From G965267335 sp965267335 (GTDB lineage: Bacteria > Bacteroidota > Bacteroidia > Cytophagales > JAAEPT01), in assembly GCA_965267335.1 (NCBI GenBank), contig OZ253953.1, positions 2,604,001 to 2,668,000 on the forward strand: DNA of 64,000 nucleotides, given 5' to 3'. Made by a program: the position numbers and the translations under genes. The notes under the pieces were generated by a model. It searched no databases. It had not been told where the DNA came from and saw only the letters and a program-made list of their open reading frames with translations. The number at the start of each line of letters is the position of its first letter. Positions within the stretch are counted from its first letter, which is position 1. Below, piece by piece: positions 62,001 to 64,000 of this stretch.

Positions 62001-63798
62001 CATAGCCAAGAACTATCCTGATGGAAGCTATGTCGTAAGGTTAATTGTTACTGATTCAGTCGGTTGTACTGATACTTCCTCCTACATGAATTTTACCGTG
62101 AGCGCAGACCAACCTCAGGCTGGTTTTGTAACAGATGGCTCAGCAGGAACCTGTCCGCCACTTCTTGTTAATTTTGCCGATACCAGTATCATTGGTAGGT
62201 CGCCCATAACAGACTGGTTTTGGGACTTTGGTGATGCTGCCAATTCTGTACTTCAGCACCCGGCCAACATTTATTCTACGGAGAATAGCTTTGATGTCTC
62301 ATTGAGGGTAACTGACTCCTTGGGTTGCACGGATTCAATTCTATTACCAGGCTTTATTACCCTGACCGGAGTAGTAGGGGACTTCCAGGTTTTTAATAAT
62401 GTAGTATGCGAAAATGAGAGCGCTACCTTTATTGCTAATTCACCCAGTGCAACTACGTTTATTTGGGATTTTGGTGACGGTAATATTGGCTTCGGAGACA
62501 CTATCGTTCACACTTATACGTTTGCCGCAACACGCTATCCTTCACTAATTATGGAAGACAGTTCCGGGCTGTGTTCCAATACCTTTACAGATACGGTAAC
62601 AGTGTTACCATTGCCCGATAATGATTTAGGGCCTGACCAGGAAATCTGTGAAGACACAACGGTTCGATTGGGTATAGAACTTGAAGTTGATGAAACAGCT
62701 CTTTGGAACACTGGTGAGACTACTGATAGTATCTCGATTGACACCTCTGGTAACTATTTGCTGGTAGTGACGAATACTACAACTGGCTGTTCCAGAGAGG
62801 ATAGAGCCTATGTTCAGGTAAATCCATTGCCGATTGTTCAAACTCCGGCTACTAAATTCGTCTGTATTAATGATTTGACGGACCTTACAGTTACCAGTTC
62901 GGATAGCATTGTTTCCTATGATTGGTTTGAGAGTGGTAGTTTCTTTGATTCAGGTGATACGATTGAAGGTGTGCCTATAACCGCACCTAGAACCTTTATT
63001 GTAATTGGGACTGATATCAATTCCTGTACCAATAGAGACACTCTGTTTATAGACACAGTGCCTCCTCCCATATTAAGTATTCCAGATACATCAATATGTC
63101 CGGACGAAAATGCTCTGATCAGCGCGGTACCGCAATCAGGGTCGGTAGCCAATGAAACGTACGAATGGTACGAGGACGGTAATTTACTATCGGATACAAC
63201 ATCAACTTTGCTTGTAGATAGTGTACATAACTATGAAGTAATATATAGAGTGGGAGAGTGCTATGTCAATGAACTATTTGAAGTAAGTTTTGATCCATTA
63301 CCTTCCTTAACAGAGAATGAAGTATCGGTTTTTTGTTCTGAAACAGATACGGGGACCGCAATATCACCAGGAAATTATGCTTCGTACAACTGGTTCCTGA
63401 ACGGATCTTCAAATAGTAGTCTGTTTGTTACCTTTCAGGACTACTATTATGTCGAGGTGGGGAATGAATTTGGTTGTACCTCAGTGGACAGTATCGAGGT
63501 TATTGATTTATGTCCACCAAGAGTTTTTATTGGTAATGCATTTTCTCCCAATGGAGATGGAGGCAATGATATTTTTCTTGCAAAAGGCGATTATATCGCT
63601 GGTTTTGAGATGACTATTTTTAATCGATGGGGGGAAATTATCTATTACTCAACAGATATTAATGAAGGTTGGGACGGTCGCTACCTGGGTAATGATATGC
63701 CAGAGGGAGTTTATCCTTGGCTTATCAAGTATACAGGCGAACACCCTGATTATACAGACCCTGTAAATCAAGAAGGTAAAGTGACATTGATTAGATGA
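59080..63798 (+). CDS. Giant PKD-repeat protein with T9SS type B (gliding motility-associated) sorting domain
   Basis: A 1572-residue secreted adhesin-like protein. Signal peptide 1-19 (FLSAFCQ). About ten PKD domains are marked by YYWDFGNGN, WIWDFGDGN, YLWDFGDGN, VTWDFGDGN, WNWDFGDGN, WDWDFGDGN, WAWDFGNGQ, WFWDFGDAA and FIWDFGDGN. Ig-like modules with paired cysteines follow (about 1180-1475). The C-terminus (about 1485-1572, GNAFSPNGDGGNDIF, FNRWGEIIYYS, DGRYLGNDMPEGVYPWLIKY) is the CHU_C/gliding motility type B sorting domain used by SprB-like adhesins. It overlaps the PorP/SprF gene downstream (ATGA), the known arrangement for type B cargos and their dedicated outer-membrane partner. Surface attachment or gliding adhesion is likely. 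Confidence 0.9.
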   Translation: MKRSLVICLFNWVFLSAFCQTAIMTSDVNSGCIPLVVQFDGTASSGTGTITYYWDFGNGNTAIGVGQSNPGAVYTTPGTYTATLQIEDDNGFSNFDSLEITVFSSPVADFVLSGPSEGCSPLTTSFSDLSVPGDAALDTWIWDFGDGNSSGLQNPNHVYSTEGVYNVALIVRDVNNCQGDTTFNTLIRVGYVQDVDFTTALPDSNTLSCNDSLTVNFSDQTAYFGPGPFSYLWDFGDGNTDTNQNPSHTFTNFGNYDVSLTITEGFANCATTEVKTSYVNLLDVIPDFTFTPATGCQSQLVSFTNTSNTFLGNQVVTWDFGDGNMLTGGATDPGMINPSNTYGPGVYTPSISIDVNGGECIRTYTSPPDIIVKDFPTVDFSGDTLSACQVPFDVQFSTIAPEAVAWNWDFGDGNTSTQENPLHTYTTTGSFDVTLTVTDSLGCQSTETKTNYVNIDPPVANFTSDIFTNASFPATWDGRDVNLIAGGCIPLDITFTDLSTSLMPIVDWDWDFGDGNTLGGVQNPTHTYTTVGTFPVELTVTTIDGCTDTFVCDSCAVTGDSPEALIDTTNLPLQQCCEAEFDFINITAAGTADYFWYEVSTGAFEGTDTTVNNWYYFEQLPVDPNPQTLDFTFYAWSNGCLDTLFYPAFTTLHQPYLEPNMVVDPCIYSDSLHILAPTALGLMDSISWNFTYNNQNVYNTTTPSFLSPDTAGTHDLTVTAWDLTNIYNLSNGDTVCSCTYNESAYFPGIPIAYDFTSAVDSGCVPLTVQFTGPSQNVATWAWDFGNGQTSTAQNPSTIYDTIGQYNVVLIVTDNGGCSDTITKSQFIDAIGANVSISSSAITGCIPFDIDLADISNVTAPIVSRTWVFGNGDTLVGNDSTTSYIYDTVLTAPAIQGDGINISLITQDSDGCINIGTITVYPGDPVAEFDSASYILCSEDSLVFTAIEEDSLGILPFTFDWELDNPAPATGSGNPIAKNYPDGSYVVRLIVTDSVGCTDTSSYMNFTVSADQPQAGFVTDGSAGTCPPLLVNFADTSIIGRSPITDWFWDFGDAANSVLQHPANIYSTENSFDVSLRVTDSLGCTDSILLPGFITLTGVVGDFQVFNNVVCENESATFIANSPSATTFIWDFGDGNIGFGDTIVHTYTFAATRYPSLIMEDSSGLCSNTFTDTVTVLPLPDNDLGPDQEICEDTTVRLGIELEVDETALWNTGETTDSISIDTSGNYLLVVTNTTTGCSREDRAYVQVNPLPIVQTPATKFVCINDLTDLTVTSSDSIVSYDWFESGSFFDSGDTIEGVPITAPRTFIVIGTDINSCTNRDTLFIDTVPPPILSIPDTSICPDENALISAVPQSGSVANETYEWYEDGNLLSDTTSTLLVDSVHNYEVIYRVGECYVNELFEVSFDPLPSLTENEVSVFCSETDTGTAISPGNYASYNWFLNGSSNSSLFVTFQDYYYVEVGNEFGCTSVDSIEVIDLCPPRVFIGNAFSPNGDGGNDIFLAKGDYIAGFEMTIFNRWGEIIYYSTDINEGWDGRYLGNDMPEGVYPWLIKYTGEHPDYTDPVNQEGKVTLIR

Positions 63799-64000
63799 AG
63801 CTGGTGCGTATACATATTACCGTAATATTGCTTCTTTTAGCAGGAGTTAGATTGATGGCGCAGGACGTTCAACTCAGCCAGTACTACAATGTTCCTGGAT
63901 ATCTGAATCCATCGATGGTTGGTATGGGAGCGGAGTATGATAAGTTAGTGGCTCATAGTAGATTTCAATGGACTGGATTGCAAGGAGGTAATTTTACCAA
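63795..64000 (+). CDS. PorP/SprF-family T9SS outer-membrane protein (5' part, cut by window end)
   Basis: Only the first 68 codons are in the window. Signal peptide about 1-22 (LLLLAGVRLMAQ), then DVQLSQYYNVPGYLNPSMVGMG, the QYYNxP...LNPS start that defines PorP/SprF proteins. It overlaps the end of the PKD/type B protein gene by four bases (ATGA), so the two are translationally coupled. The family retains type B cargo proteins at the outer membrane. The rest of the gene lies outside the window. Confidence 0.85.
   Translation, partial: MKLVRIHITVILLLLAGVRLMAQDVQLSQYYNVPGYLNPSMVGMGAEYDKLVAHSRFQWTGLQGGNFT

Overview
The window reads as chromosomal DNA of a low-GC, probably marine, Bacteroidota species of the Cytophagales/Flammeovirgaceae kind. 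The evidence is ten proteins with a type A and one with a type B type IX secretion (T9SS) sorting domain, PorP/SprF-like outer-membrane proteins at both ends, FecI/FecR/TonB signalling, frequent absence of Shine-Dalgarno sequences, and promoter-like TTG-N20-TAnnTTTG sequences. The genus cannot be fixed from sequence alone. No tRNA, rRNA, CRISPR array, integrase or insertion sequence was seen.

Layout. 0.1-14.7 kb: a PorP/SprF-like barrel, two large paralogous clan-A glycoside hydrolases, two small lipoproteins and an Asp-box beta-propeller protein. The three giant secreted proteins share Cys-rich 'DCNG...GGTA...DxCGxC' tandem repeats and T9SS tails. 14.8-17 kb: an ICMT-like methyltransferase, a 28-codon small ORF, a VTT/DedA-like membrane protein and a small conserved protein. 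17.1-33.4 kb: a HisKA_2 sensor kinase with a single-domain response regulator, then an ECF sigma factor, a FecR anti-sigma factor, an STN-containing TonB receptor, an XRE regulator with a delta-60-repeat protein, and three YHYH-domain secreted proteins. 33.4-38.9 kb: divergent sugar/polyol catabolism genes (TIM-barrel isomerases, Gfo/Idh/MocA dehydrogenase, MFS permease) and a TolB-like lipoprotein. 38.9-42.9 kb: DUF4349 lipoprotein, TruA-like synthase, a T9SS protein and an Omp85-type barrel. 42.9-47.2 kb: a NarL-type regulator and a siderophore receptor with a PepSY membrane protein. 47.5-53.2 kb: asparagine synthetase B, then a phosphodiesterase-TPR-sulfotransferase fusion, an Asp/Asn beta-hydroxylase-like protein and a second sulfotransferase. 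53.3-64 kb: two T9SS proteins, a TetR/amidohydrolase divergent pair, Dps, and a PKD-rich type B T9SS giant overlapping a PorP/SprF gene cut by the window edge.

Most notable observation: five sites between 15.4 and 26.4 kb share GGTAGGG(T/A)-N16-GTTT(T/A/G)(A/T)T with an identical 16-base spacer. They lie just upstream of the small ORF, fecR, the XRE gene and two of the three YHYH genes, and surround the ECF sigma gene. This has the geometry of an ECF -35/-10 promoter. I infer a compact regulon in which the STN receptor and FecR control a sigma factor driving secreted proteins of unknown function, a small peptide or sRNA, and a secondary regulator. Neither the promoter nor the role of YHYH proteins is known to me.
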